A stretch of DNA of 62,228 nt, from contig NZ_NMQW01000016.1 in NCBI RefSeq assembly GCF_002234615.1, positions 1-62,228 on the forward strand. Reading direction: 5' to 3'. A program made the translations under genes and the position numbers. Of the stretch, positions 26,684-36,400 are shown one piece after another. The DNA comes from Paenibacillus rigui (GTDB lineage: Bacteria; Bacillota; Bacilli; Paenibacillales; NBRC-103111). Under the pieces are notes generated by a model. The model ran no database searches. It was given only the letters and a program-made list of their open reading frames with translations, and was not told where the DNA came from. The first letter of the stretch is position 1. The number at the start of each line of letters is the position of its first letter.

Positions 26684-28105
26684 ATGAGAGATATCTTATT
26701 AGGTTATGGGATATTTGTTATCTACTACGTAGTATTCATTAATAGTCTTTATTTAACAATTTTGTTGTTCTCATTCAAGAAAATGTACTCGATTGTAAAA
26801 AACAGTGCTTATTCAAGGTTTAAGACATTATCCGGCTCAGAATATGTTCCGCCAATATCCATTCTTGTTCCGGCGTATAACGAAGAATTGACCATTATCG
26901 AGAATGTTCGTTCATTGCTTGCCCTCAATTACCCCAAGTATGAGGTTATCGTCATTAATGACGGATCGAAGGATGCCACAGTAGATATTCTGATTCATGA
27001 ATTTGGGCTCAAGCCCTCCGATCGTAAATTGAGAAATAAGTATTTGGAAACTGCAGCCGTTAGAGCAATTTACCACAACCCTCACTACCCAAATCTCTAC
27101 TTAATCGATAAGAATAATGGGGGTAAGGCTGATTCGCTGAATGCCGGCATTAATCTATCCCATTATCCATTAATTGCTTCGATTGATGCTGATTCTCTGT
27201 TAGAGAAAGACGCTCTCATTCGTATCGCTAAGGTATATATGGAAAATCCCGGTGAAACGGTAGCTATTGGTGGAATTGTTCGAATCGCCAATGGCTGCGA
27301 GATCGAAGACGGAATTGTTAAGAAGGTTCATTTGCCCGATAAAATGCTTCCGATGTTTCAAACTGTCGAGTATTTAAAGGCATTTTTGGGAGGGAGAATT
27401 GGCTGGAGCTCCATCAATGGATTAATTATTGTATCGGGAGCTTTTGGCGTATTCCGTAAGGATTATGTTATTAAAGCAGGCGGGTATCGTGGCGGATATC
27501 CCGGAGAAGATATGAACATTATTATTAAGCTTCATAAGTATATGCTGGAACGTAAATTGCCTTACCGTGTTGCCTATTGCCCTGATGCCGTTTGCTGGAC
27601 GCAGGCCCCTGATTCACTGCGAATACTTGGCAGCCAACGAAAGCGTTGGGGACGGGGAAATCTGAAAAATATGATTGAGTACGGGATACATTTGGTTTTC
27701 CGTCCAAAGTATAAAATCATAGGGCTGTTAACGATTCCTTATAACATTATCTTTGAAACGTTGAATCCGTATTTCAGGTTTACCGGGTTTTTGGCCTTGG
27801 TCGGTTACGTCTTATTAGATTTAGCCAATTGGCATGTCCTGGTGATCTTTAGTTTATTGAACCTTCTCTATGGAGTACTTCTTGGAGTCGGGTCCTTGCT
27901 GCTGGAAGAGATAGCGTTTAGACGTTATCCGAGAATTAGAGATGTGTTCAAGATGATTTTCTTTATTGTATTTATGTTCTTAGGGTATCAACAACTGGGG
28001 GTGATCTGGAGATTCTTAGGGCACATTGAGTTTTTCAGAAACAATAATACTTGGGGAACGATGACGAGAACCAGCTTTAGCAATGATAAAAAAACGACTG
28101 CATAG
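26684..28105 (+). CDS. Processive family-2 glycosyltransferase (polysaccharide synthase)
   Basis: 473 residues. An N-terminal membrane helix (about 5-30) is followed by the GT-A domain: PAYNEE, Asp93 in INDGS, Asp168 and Asp170 in DADS, Asp276 in PGEDMN, and Q318-RKRW (QxxRW), the mark of processive synthases such as hyaluronan and cellulose synthases. Three or four C-terminal membrane helices would form the secretion pore. UDP-sugar specificity cannot be read, but downstream genes supply UDP-GlcNAc and its uronate. The ATG follows GAAGGGAGA; an upstream in-frame TTG is less likely. First committed enzyme of the operon. Confidence 0.9.
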   Translation: MRDILLGYGIFVIYYVVFINSLYLTILLFSFKKMYSIVKNSAYSRFKTLSGSEYVPPISILVPAYNEELTIIENVRSLLALNYPKYEVIVINDGSKDATVDILIHEFGLKPSDRKLRNKYLETAAVRAIYHNPHYPNLYLIDKNNGGKADSLNAGINLSHYPLIASIDADSLLEKDALIRIAKVYMENPGETVAIGGIVRIANGCEIEDGIVKKVHLPDKMLPMFQTVEYLKAFLGGRIGWSSINGLIIVSGAFGVFRKDYVIKAGGYRGGYPGEDMNIIIKLHKYMLERKLPYRVAYCPDAVCWTQAPDSLRILGSQRKRWGRGNLKNMIEYGIHLVFRPKYKIIGLLTIPYNIIFETLNPYFRFTGFLALVGYVLLDLANWHVLVIFSLLNLLYGVLLGVGSLLLEEIAFRRYPRIRDVFKMIFFIVFMFLGYQQLGVIWRFLGHIEFFRNNNTWGTMTRTSFSNDKKTTA

Positions 28106-28117
28106 GGAGGAAGCTAT

Positions 28118-28945
28118 ATTAATACCATCGATACTATCGATAAAAAGCAGTCTCAAAAGTTGCAGGATGCGTTTGAGCTGTTTCTCACCTACTATAAGGT
28201 GAATCAATTATCTTGCGGGATCATTCTTGCCGGATCCAAGGAGATCAATGACAATCACTTGCAGGAAATGAAGGCTTACTTTGGAAAGGGGGGATCGCAG
28301 TTAGTTTCACAATATTATTACGATCATGAAACTGGAGTTTTGGCAATTTTATTGGCCGATCGAAATCTAAGCTTTACTCATTATCAGTCTCTTATTGTTA
28401 AAGACTATCTGCAGGAACGCAATCTTTTGGATGGACAAATCTTAATCGCCAGCTTCCCCGAAAACGGAAATTCGGCTGTACAGATATTAAAAGAGATGCA
28501 GGATAAGATGAGTAAAGATAAAGGAAAATCAGGCGAAATTCGTATCAGCAATTTTGAAGCTCAGGCCTCAAAGGAACAGAATCATATATTGGTGGTAAGT
28601 GATGATGAAACGGTGAATGAGTTTTTAGGGATTTATTTGTACCAAAAAGGCTACACCGTTCATTTCGCCAGCAACGGCAGGGATGGAATACAAAAATACA
28701 TGGAGCTTAAGCCGGACTTGGTTATTTCGGAGTTAAGTTTACCGATCGTAGACGGGTATCACCTTATTCATACGATCAAACAGAGTGAACACAATAAAAG
28801 CAGTAAAATGATGGTGCTAACGGATAAACGATTGGAAGACGACATCAAAAGATCGTTTGAAATGGGCGTCTCTGATTATATGACAAAACCTTTTTCTCCT
28901 ATTGAGTTGGAAGCTCGCCTTAAAAGATTGTTTCAAACAAACTAA
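28118..28945 (+). CDS. Receiver-domain protein with Glu at the phospho-acceptor site
   Basis: 275 residues if translation starts at the ATT at 28118, which lies 7 nt after GGGAGG and is in frame; the next candidate, TTG at 28160, has no ribosome binding site. Residues about 20-130 look like a degenerate GGDEF-type domain (ILIASFPENGNSAVQILKEM). Residues 157-275 are a receiver domain with the acidic pair Asp162-Asp163 and Lys257 (MTKPF), but the phosphorylated Asp is replaced by Glu205 (DLVISELSLP). That may mimic the phosphorylated state permanently. No output domain follows. Located between synthase and dehydrogenase genes, it probably controls polymer synthesis by protein contact. Confidence 0.82.
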   Translation: MNTIDTIDKKQSQKLQDAFELFLTYYKVNQLSCGIILAGSKEINDNHLQEMKAYFGKGGSQLVSQYYYDHETGVLAILLADRNLSFTHYQSLIVKDYLQERNLLDGQILIASFPENGNSAVQILKEMQDKMSKDKGKSGEIRISNFEAQASKEQNHILVVSDDETVNEFLGIYLYQKGYTVHFASNGRDGIQKYMELKPDLVISELSLPIVDGYHLIHTIKQSEHNKSSKMMVLTDKRLEDDIKRSFEMGVSDYMTKPFSPIELEARLKRLFQTN

Positions 28946-28967
28946 TATATAAAGGAGAAATGTAATT

Positions 28968-30326
28968 ATGAAAAATTATTCTAATTTGAAACAACTCATT
29001 GTATCGAAAACAGCAAAAGTCGGGGTAATCGGACTTGGGTATGTGGGTCTTCCGCTTGCTATGGAGATGGTGAAAAGCGGCTTTACCGTGGTAGGCATTG
29101 ATTTGGATGTCCGCAAAATCGAAACCTTGAAAGCAGCCAAGTCCTATATTCAGGATGTACCGGATGAAGTGATTCAATCGAGCATTGAATCAGAACGGTT
29201 TTTTCCGACAGCAGATTATGCGGCACTTGAGGATCTGCATGCAATCAGTATTTGTGTACCGACACCGCTCAGTGAAAATCAGGATCCGGATACTTCTTAT
29301 ATTACCAGCGTCGTAAGTATGATCAAAAAGCACATGAAAAAAAGTATGCTGATTACACTGGAGAGCACGACTTATCCCGGTACAACGGAAGAGCTGATTC
29401 AATGGGAATTTGAAAAGGTCGGTTTAAAGGTTGGAGAAGACTTCTTCCTCTGCTTTTCTCCCGAGCGTGTCGATCCGGGGAATCGTTCCTTTAATACATA
29501 CAATACACCTAAAGTCATCGGTGGCACGACGCCGAAGTGCGCGGAGCTGGGCTCGCTTTTATACGGAAATACGGTAAAAACCGTAGTTACCGTCTCTTCC
29601 CCCAAAGTAGCTGAAATGTCTAAACTGCTTGAAAACACATTCCGGAGCGTTAACATTGCGTTCATCAATGAAATGGCCATGATGTGCGATAAGATGGGGA
29701 TTAATATTTGGGAGGTTATCAAAGCCGCTTCTACGAAACCGTTTGGGTATATGCCATTTTCTCCTGGACCGGGTATTGGCGGACACTGCATCCCTCTGGA
29801 TCCGATGTATTTATCCTGGAAAGCCAAAGGCTTTCGCTTTCATAGTCAATTTATCGAGCTGGCTCAGTCGATTAATGACAATATGCCGGATTACGTCATC
29901 AGCAAAACGTCTCAGGTTCTTAATATATATGCCAAATCGATCAGAAGATCAAACATACTCATTCTAGGTATGGCCTACAAATCGGATATTGATGATTTGC
30001 GTGAGTCCCCGGGCTTGCACATCTACGAGTTGTTTAAAGAAAGAGGAGCGCGTGTCGATTACTTTGATCCGCATGCACAAAGCTTTGTTGATAAATACGG
30101 GAATACGGTTCAATCCATTGCGTATGATTTGGAGAAGATGCGGAGCTATGATTGCTTTGTGCTCGTGACGGGTCACAAAAGCTTTGATTATCAGGAATTT
30201 GCCGATTTAGGCGTAGCCATTGTTGATACCCGAAATGCCTTCGAAGGCATTGATGCACCTCATATCTACCAGCTTGGGACATCCGTCATATTGCCGGAAG
30301 AACAAGAATTGCTTCTTTTGGCATAA
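28968..30326 (+). CDS. Nucleotide-sugar 6-dehydrogenase, UDP-N-acetylhexosamine type
   Basis: 452 residues. NAD-binding GLGYVGLPLAMEMVKSGFTV is near residue 23; the catalytic Cys274 lies in GPGIGGHCIPLDPMYLSWKA. This GGHCIPxDP form is typical of WbpA/WecC/TviB-class enzymes that oxidise UDP-GlcNAc or epimers to the uronate, whereas UDP-glucose dehydrogenases usually read GGxCFPKD. The call of an N-acetylated substrate is an inference from that motif. It lies 22 nt after the receiver gene and 49 nt before glmS, so it is in the operon. Supplies amino-uronate donor to the GT2 synthase. No epimerase gene is in the operon. Confidence 0.87.
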   Translation: MKNYSNLKQLIVSKTAKVGVIGLGYVGLPLAMEMVKSGFTVVGIDLDVRKIETLKAAKSYIQDVPDEVIQSSIESERFFPTADYAALEDLHAISICVPTPLSENQDPDTSYITSVVSMIKKHMKKSMLITLESTTYPGTTEELIQWEFEKVGLKVGEDFFLCFSPERVDPGNRSFNTYNTPKVIGGTTPKCAELGSLLYGNTVKTVVTVSSPKVAEMSKLLENTFRSVNIAFINEMAMMCDKMGINIWEVIKAASTKPFGYMPFSPGPGIGGHCIPLDPMYLSWKAKGFRFHSQFIELAQSINDNMPDYVISKTSQVLNIYAKSIRRSNILILGMAYKSDIDDLRESPGLHIYELFKERGARVDYFDPHAQSFVDKYGNTVQSIAYDLEKMRSYDCFVLVTGHKSFDYQEFADLGVAIVDTRNAFEGIDAPHIYQLGTSVILPEEQELLLLA

Positions 30327-30375
30327 CTGCGGATGGGCAGCTTATTCAAATTTACTTCATGGGGGAGAGAGTTCG

Positions 30376-32208
30376 ATGTGCGGAATAGTAGGGTATATTG
30401 GAAAAGGTCAAGCTCAACAGGTTTTAACTAATGGCTTGAAGAAGCTTGAATACCGTGGTTATGATTCCGCTGGAATCGCGGTTTATGACGGAGAGAAGGT
30501 CCAGGTGTCCAAGTCTAAAGGGCGCATTGCTGTTCTGGAGGAGCGGTTGGAGCAATCGCCGGTGCTTGGCTCTTTAGGCATTGGTCATACACGCTGGGCA
30601 ACACATGGACGCCCCTCTGACGTTAATTCACATCCTCATACGGATGAAACAGGGAAATTTTCCGTAGTACATAACGGAATTATTGAGAATTATCTCGATC
30701 TTAAGCAAGAGCTTCAGGAGGAAGGAGTCACCTTTGTCTCGGAAACGGACACGGAGGTCATCGTTCACTTGCTTTCCTCTTTATATGATGGCGATATTGT
30801 TTCTACGATTCAGAAAGCTGCGTCAAAAATGCGCGGAGCTTATGCTCTCGGAGTGATTACAGAGTATGAACCGGACAGGCTGGTTGCCGTTCGTTATGCG
30901 AGTCCGCTCATTATCGGACTTGGAGAAGAAGAAAACTTCATCGGCTCGGACATTTCTGCTGTGCTCGAATATACTCGTGATATTTATATCTTAGAGGATG
31001 GAGAGCTAGCGGTCATTACAAAAAACGATGTGACTTTGATGAAGATTGAAACACTGGAAACGGTCCAGCGCAATATTTTTCGGGTAGATTGGGATATGGA
31101 GCAAACGGAAAAAGACGGCTTCGAGCATTTTATGCTGAAGGAAATTTATGAGCAGCCGAATGCTTTTCGCAAAACGATATTGAACCGTATTGACAGCGCC
31201 GGTAAAAATATTGTTTTTGAAGGCTTGCAATTGAGTTCAGAACAAATCCATAGGCTGGACAAAATCTTCATTATTGCATGCGGTACCGCATACCATGCCG
31301 GATTGGTCGGAAAGCATGTGATCGAAGAGCTGACCCGGATTCCGGTGGAAGTGGATGTCGCTTCTGAGTTTAGATACCGCCGTCCGATCGTGACGGATAA
31401 AACTTTGGTTATCGTGGTTAGTCAGTCCGGTGAAACGGCGGATACTCTGGCAGCTTTGCGGGAGAGCCAACGTCTTGGCGCTAAGGTCTTAGCCATTACC
31501 AATGTGCCGGGAAGCTCCATCGCCCGCGATGCTGATGAAGTCATTGCAACCGTAGCGGGGCCGGAAATTGCCGTTGCCTCTACCAAAGCCTATACATCCC
31601 AGTTAATTGCCTTCTATTTATTCGGAATTTACCTCGCTCAAGTAAAAGAAACGATCCCGGAGGAAGAGCGCAAGGTAATGATTGAGGCACTCTGCAAATT
31701 GCCTGAACAAACGGAAGTCGTGCTCCAGCATGCTAACGATATTCGGATGTATGCTGAGGCGATCAAGGGTCATTCCAGCTTGTTCTTTATCGGACGTGGC
31801 ATTGATTACGCCGTTGCGCTGGAGGGCTCGCTAAAGCTGAAGGAAATTTCTTATATTCACTCCGAAGCCTATGCAGCGGGCGAATTAAAGCATGGAACCC
31901 TTGCTTTGATTGAAGAAGGAACGCCTGTCATTGCATTAGCCACCCAAACGGAGCTGTATGAGAAAATGGCCAGCAATATTAAAGAAGTAAAGGCCCGTGG
32001 CGCTCATGTACTGGGGGTTACATTGGAAGAAAATATTGAATTGCACAGAAACGTTGATGATGTATGCTTAATTCCCAGCGCGATGGCTTTGTTCACACCT
32101 GTTTTATCCGTCATTCCTTTACAGCTCATTTCCTATTACACATCACTAGCCCTTGGCAATGATGTTGATAAGCCACGCAACCTTGCCAAAAGCGTCACGG
32201 TAGAGTAA
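30376..32208 (+). CDS. glmS: Glutamine-fructose-6-phosphate aminotransferase
   Basis: 610 residues. The ATG at 30376 follows GGGGGAGAG and gives MCGIVGYIG, leaving Cys as the N-terminal nucleophile of the glutaminase half (HTRWATHG, HNGIIENY). Two SIS isomerase domains follow (CGTAYHAG, SQSGETADT; the C-terminal motif KSVTVE is intact). It makes glucosamine-6-phosphate, the first step to UDP-GlcNAc. Only 49 nt separate it from the dehydrogenase gene, too little for a glmS ribozyme, so this copy escapes the usual feedback. It is likely a pathway-dedicated paralogue. Confidence 0.96.
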   Translation: MCGIVGYIGKGQAQQVLTNGLKKLEYRGYDSAGIAVYDGEKVQVSKSKGRIAVLEERLEQSPVLGSLGIGHTRWATHGRPSDVNSHPHTDETGKFSVVHNGIIENYLDLKQELQEEGVTFVSETDTEVIVHLLSSLYDGDIVSTIQKAASKMRGAYALGVITEYEPDRLVAVRYASPLIIGLGEEENFIGSDISAVLEYTRDIYILEDGELAVITKNDVTLMKIETLETVQRNIFRVDWDMEQTEKDGFEHFMLKEIYEQPNAFRKTILNRIDSAGKNIVFEGLQLSSEQIHRLDKIFIIACGTAYHAGLVGKHVIEELTRIPVEVDVASEFRYRRPIVTDKTLVIVVSQSGETADTLAALRESQRLGAKVLAITNVPGSSIARDADEVIATVAGPEIAVASTKAYTSQLIAFYLFGIYLAQVKETIPEEERKVMIEALCKLPEQTEVVLQHANDIRMYAEAIKGHSSLFFIGRGIDYAVALEGSLKLKEISYIHSEAYAAGELKHGTLALIEEGTPVIALATQTELYEKMASNIKEVKARGAHVLGVTLEENIELHRNVDDVCLIPSAMALFTPVLSVIPLQLISYYTSLALGNDVDKPRNLAKSVTVE

Positions 32209-32220
32209 GTAATCGTTAGG

Positions 32221-32275
32221 GTCAAGAATTCCGTTCAGCAGATGGTTAATGCAGCGGAATTCTTGACGAATTTTT
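32221..32275 (+). terminator. Intra-operon terminator between glmS and the glmU-like gene
   Basis: A perfect 13-bp stem (GTCAAGAATTCCG with CGGAATTCTTGAC), 21-nt loop and T5. It lies 12 nt after the glmS stop and would lower expression of the two downstream genes relative to the first five. Confidence 0.85.
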
Positions 32276-32296
32276 ATTTAGGAGAGGGAATTCTCT

Positions 32297-33475
32297 ATGA
32301 TAAAATCTGCCGGGAATTGTTTAGATCAAAAAATAATGTTGGATATATTGCTGGAAGCTTGCGAGAGGGCACAAACGATTAAAACCTTGGGAATGAAAGA
32401 GATTATTCAAGGTATTGCGGCTAGGTTAAAGCCCTATTATCCGGAATATGGAGGAAGTATGAGGCAGCGTTACGCGATTGTGTTGGCAGCGGGAAAAGGA
32501 ACCCGAATGAAATCGAAACAGCATAAGATATTACATGCGGTTTGCGGTAAACCGATGGTTCAGCATGTTATCGATAGCTTGAAAGGCCTCGTTACCGGCG
32601 AGATTGTTGTTATAGTAGGGCACGACGCCGAGAGTGTGAAGGAACAGCTGGGAACATCGGTCCAATATGCCTTGCAGGAGGAACAATTGGGAACCGCTCA
32701 CGCTGTTTTGATGAGCAGGGACATATTACAGGATAAAACGGGCACAACGATCATAATCAGTGGAGATACTCCGCTGGTAAGAGAGGAAACACTTGAAAAG
32801 CTAATGGAACAGCAGGAAAAAAGCCAAGCAGCAGCAATAGTATTGACTGCGGTATTAGCTGATCCTACGGGATACGGAAGAATTATCCGTCATTCCGATG
32901 GTTTTGTAGAACGTATTGTGGAGCATAAAGATGCAACCGAGGCGGAGAAAGAAGTTTCAGAGATTAGCACGGGAATTTTTTGCTTTGACAACAAAGCCTT
33001 ATTTCAAGCTCTAAGTCAAGTGAAGAATGACAATGCACAAGGAGAGTATTATTTGCCAGATGTCATCGAAATGATGAGAAAAGAAGGCCTTTCCGTTTTC
33101 GCTTATCCGACCCCTGCTGTGGAAGAAGGAATGGGAGTAAACGATAGGATGCAGCTAGCGACAGTTGAAAAGCTTCTCCGTGCCAGAATCAATGAAAAAC
33201 ATATGAGAAACGGGGTTACCATTATCGACCCTGAGTCGACCTATATTGATGCGGATGTTGTCATTGGAGCGGACACCGTGATTCACCCTGGAACGTTCCT
33301 TCGAGGGAACACTTGCATTGGTGAAGGCTGTGTGGTTGGACCCGCTGCCGATCTGCTGGATTGTCAAGTGGAGAGTAAAGTGACGATTCAATATACCCGT
33401 AGTATGAGGAGCACTATTCGTCAATCGGACATGGTTATGGGTAACCAATTGGAGGGTCTCTTATCTATACGTTAA
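32297..33475 (+). CDS. GlmU-like uridylyltransferase lacking most of the acetyltransferase domain
   Basis: 393 residues from the ATG at 32297 (GGAGAGGG 8 nt upstream). Residues 1-54 are an extra N-terminal segment; the usual GlmU sequence begins at MRQRYAIVLAAGKGTRMKSK, which has its own GGAGG 4 nt before the ATG at 32459, so a shorter product is possible. The nucleotidyltransferase domain is complete (SGDTPLV, DPTGYGRII, VSEISTGIFCFD). Only the first left-handed beta-helix turns follow (TVIHPGTFLRGNTCIGEG), and the protein ends where about 120 acetyltransferase residues would continue. It should make UDP-GlcNAc from GlcNAc-1-P but not acetylate; a complete GlmU elsewhere is expected. Confidence 0.88.
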   Translation: MIKSAGNCLDQKIMLDILLEACERAQTIKTLGMKEIIQGIAARLKPYYPEYGGSMRQRYAIVLAAGKGTRMKSKQHKILHAVCGKPMVQHVIDSLKGLVTGEIVVIVGHDAESVKEQLGTSVQYALQEEQLGTAHAVLMSRDILQDKTGTTIIISGDTPLVREETLEKLMEQQEKSQAAAIVLTAVLADPTGYGRIIRHSDGFVERIVEHKDATEAEKEVSEISTGIFCFDNKALFQALSQVKNDNAQGEYYLPDVIEMMRKEGLSVFAYPTPAVEEGMGVNDRMQLATVEKLLRARINEKHMRNGVTIIDPESTYIDADVVIGADTVIHPGTFLRGNTCIGEGCVVGPAADLLDCQVESKVTIQYTRSMRSTIRQSDMVMGNQLEGLLSIR

Positions 33476-36400
33476 ATTCGACAACACGAAGGAACACATT
33501 CAATAGAAGAAAGGTTGCAATTGTCGCATTGCTTCTGGTTGCAGTAGCCGTCTTGTTATTTGTTTATAAGTTAAGGACGGTACCTGCGTATAAAGCAACC
33601 TGGATATGGAATGCTGAACGGATTGCCAAAGAAAAAGACGACATCATTTCCTTCACGAAACAAAACGGAATAAACCTTATTTATTTGCATATCGATCAAA
33701 AAACGGTTAAACGGGAAGCGTATAGCTCGTTTATTAAGGAAGCAAATGCTGCCGGCATCCAAGTGGATGCGCTTGCCGGTGATCCTCTGTGGTCGCTAGC
33801 CGAAAATCAAAATAGTATCAAGGATTATGTGAGCTGGGTGCATGACTATAACCAATCGGTAAAGGAAGAGGAACGGTTCCATGGAATTCATGCGGATATC
33901 GAGTTTTATGCCTTAGCGGATTGGAACGATAATAAAGACAAGATCATCAAGCAGTGGATGACGAATATGGAGCTTTTTGTTTCGGAATCCAGGAAGGATC
34001 GAAAGCTCAAGGTTAGCGGGGATGTTCCGTTCTGGATTCATGATATTACGATTCCGGGATCGTCGGAAAGCCTTAACGATTGGATTATCAACAGACTGGA
34101 TCATGTAACGTTGATGTCTTACCGGGATAAAGCTGAAGGAACGAATTCCATATTGGAGATCATTCAACCTATTTTCAACGATGCCCGTGCGAAAGGGAAG
34201 AAAGTTGTAGTAGGCGTTAACCTGCTAAAAAGCTCGGAAGGGGTCGGAACAACCTTCCAAGAAGAAGGGCTTGACGAAATGAAGCGTCAGCTTTCCATTC
34301 TGCAGGATAAGTTGGGGACGAATTCGCTTTTTGCGGGAATTGCCATCCACGATTACGAAAGTTGGCGGGAATTGGCCCAATATGATATTCCGTCTTCGTT
34401 GTCAAACCAACCGGCCAAAGCTATGCCCATTTTTGAAGCCAATGGGATCAAAGAAATCGTCAAGGTAAACGGCGAGCATCTTGACCTTTATGATGGGACG
34501 TCATGGAAGTCGACGTTTTGGCCGGGCATCAACCTAGGGGCCACAACGCCAGGACACTTTCCGGGTGAGCTTTCCCCTTCCCGTATGGATTATCTGAGAT
34601 GGTTTTCACAGATGCAGGAAATGAATATCAAAGTGATTCGCATCTATACGATCCTGCCGCCTGTTTTTTACGAAACTCTAAATAGGTTTAATCAGAGCAC
34701 GGATAAACCCTTGTACATTTTGCAAGGAATATGGGCTCCGGACGAGGCAATGGCTGGGGATGATCAATTGGGAAGAGATGCCTATACACCTGAAATTACT
34801 AACGAATTTACAAGTGAGATCCAAGATGCCGTTCGAGTCATTCATGGAGATGCGAATCTTCCTGAACGAACCGGTCATGCGAGCGGTGAATACCGCACCG
34901 ATGTTTCACAATATGTGTTAGGATGGACCATGGGGACGGAGTGGTATCCTGATGCTGTACAGGTTACCAATTTGGAGCATAAGACAATGCCGCCATATGA
35001 CGGGGAATATATCTCGGCCAAGGAAAATGCTTCTCCATTTGAAAGCTGGCTTGCCTCCATGCTGGATGTTTTAGCGCAGGAGGAAATGAAGTATGGCTGG
35101 CAGCATCCTGTGTCGTTTACGAATTGGTTAACTACGGATCCGCTATCGCACCCGAATGAGCCGCTTAAACGAGAAGATATGGTATCCGTGGATCCGATGA
35201 ATTTAAGAGCAACATCGGCTTGGACCGCAGGATATTTCGCATCCTATCATGTTTACCCTTATTATCCTGATTTTATGAGATATGAAGATAAATACCAATC
35301 TTATCATGACCGTAGTGGAAAAATAAACCCGTATGCGGGTTATTTGCACGATTTGCGCGCTCATCATAAGGGCATGCCGATTTTTGTAGCAGAGTTTGGC
35401 GTTCCAAGCTCGCGCGGAATTACCCATTATGGCGCAAACGGTATGAATCAGGGGATGCATACCGAATCGGAACAAGGTCAAATGGATGCAGACATGCTTC
35501 GAAGCATCTATGATGAAGGGTACGATGGGGCTATTCTGTTTGCTTGGCAGGATGAATGGTTCAAATATACATGGAACACGTTGGACCTTGAGCTGCCTTG
35601 GGAACGTCGGGCCATGTGGCGGAATCGGTTAACCAATGAAGAGAACTTTGGAGTCATTGCCGTTGAAGCGGGGAATTCCGACAAAGACACAATTAAATTA
35701 GACGGGAATACTATCGATTGGGAGAAGAGACAGCCCAAGGTCAAACAATCGTATGCTAACTTTGATCTCACGGTGTCTCACGATGAAGCCTATCTGTATA
35801 TGATGCTAAGGAAGCGGGAAGGGGATTGGGATTTAGCACAAGATAACATTGAAATCGGCTTGGATACCTTGAAAGGGGGAAGTCAGATCGCGGATCGGGC
35901 GCCGGGAATGACGTTCTCCAACGGAATTGAGTTTTTATTGAGTATGCGGGGGGCAAACAATACCCATCTCTTTGTGAACAGCGCCTACGATCAGCATACA
36001 TGGCTGTATGGGCATATTAAGAACATGCTGCCGTGGGATACTCGATATGATCAAGATACCTTAGGTCTTTTTTTACCCTGGAAGCTTGCACTGAACAAAG
36101 AACAGTATTTACCGGTAAGCAAGAAAACGGCCCATTTCGAGGAATATGAGGTTGGGGCTATGAAACAGGGGATAACAGATCCGGAGAGCCCAGCTTTTAA
36201 TTCGTTAGCCGATTGGTATGCTTCCGGTAAAGTTATGGAAATCCGCATTCCTTGGATGCTCTTAGGCTTCACGGACCCGAGCAGTCACCAGGTTTGGAGC
36301 TATCCTTATGCTGCTCATGGATTGGTCCCTACGACCAGTGAAGGTGTGAGAATAGAACCATTCGTCGAATCGAACGGGCAGCCTTCTAACGCGCCATCGG

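Noticed and set aside
30327-30375. glmS ribozyme before glmS
   Set aside because: Only 49 nt lie between the genes, far less than the ribozyme needs, and its core is absent.
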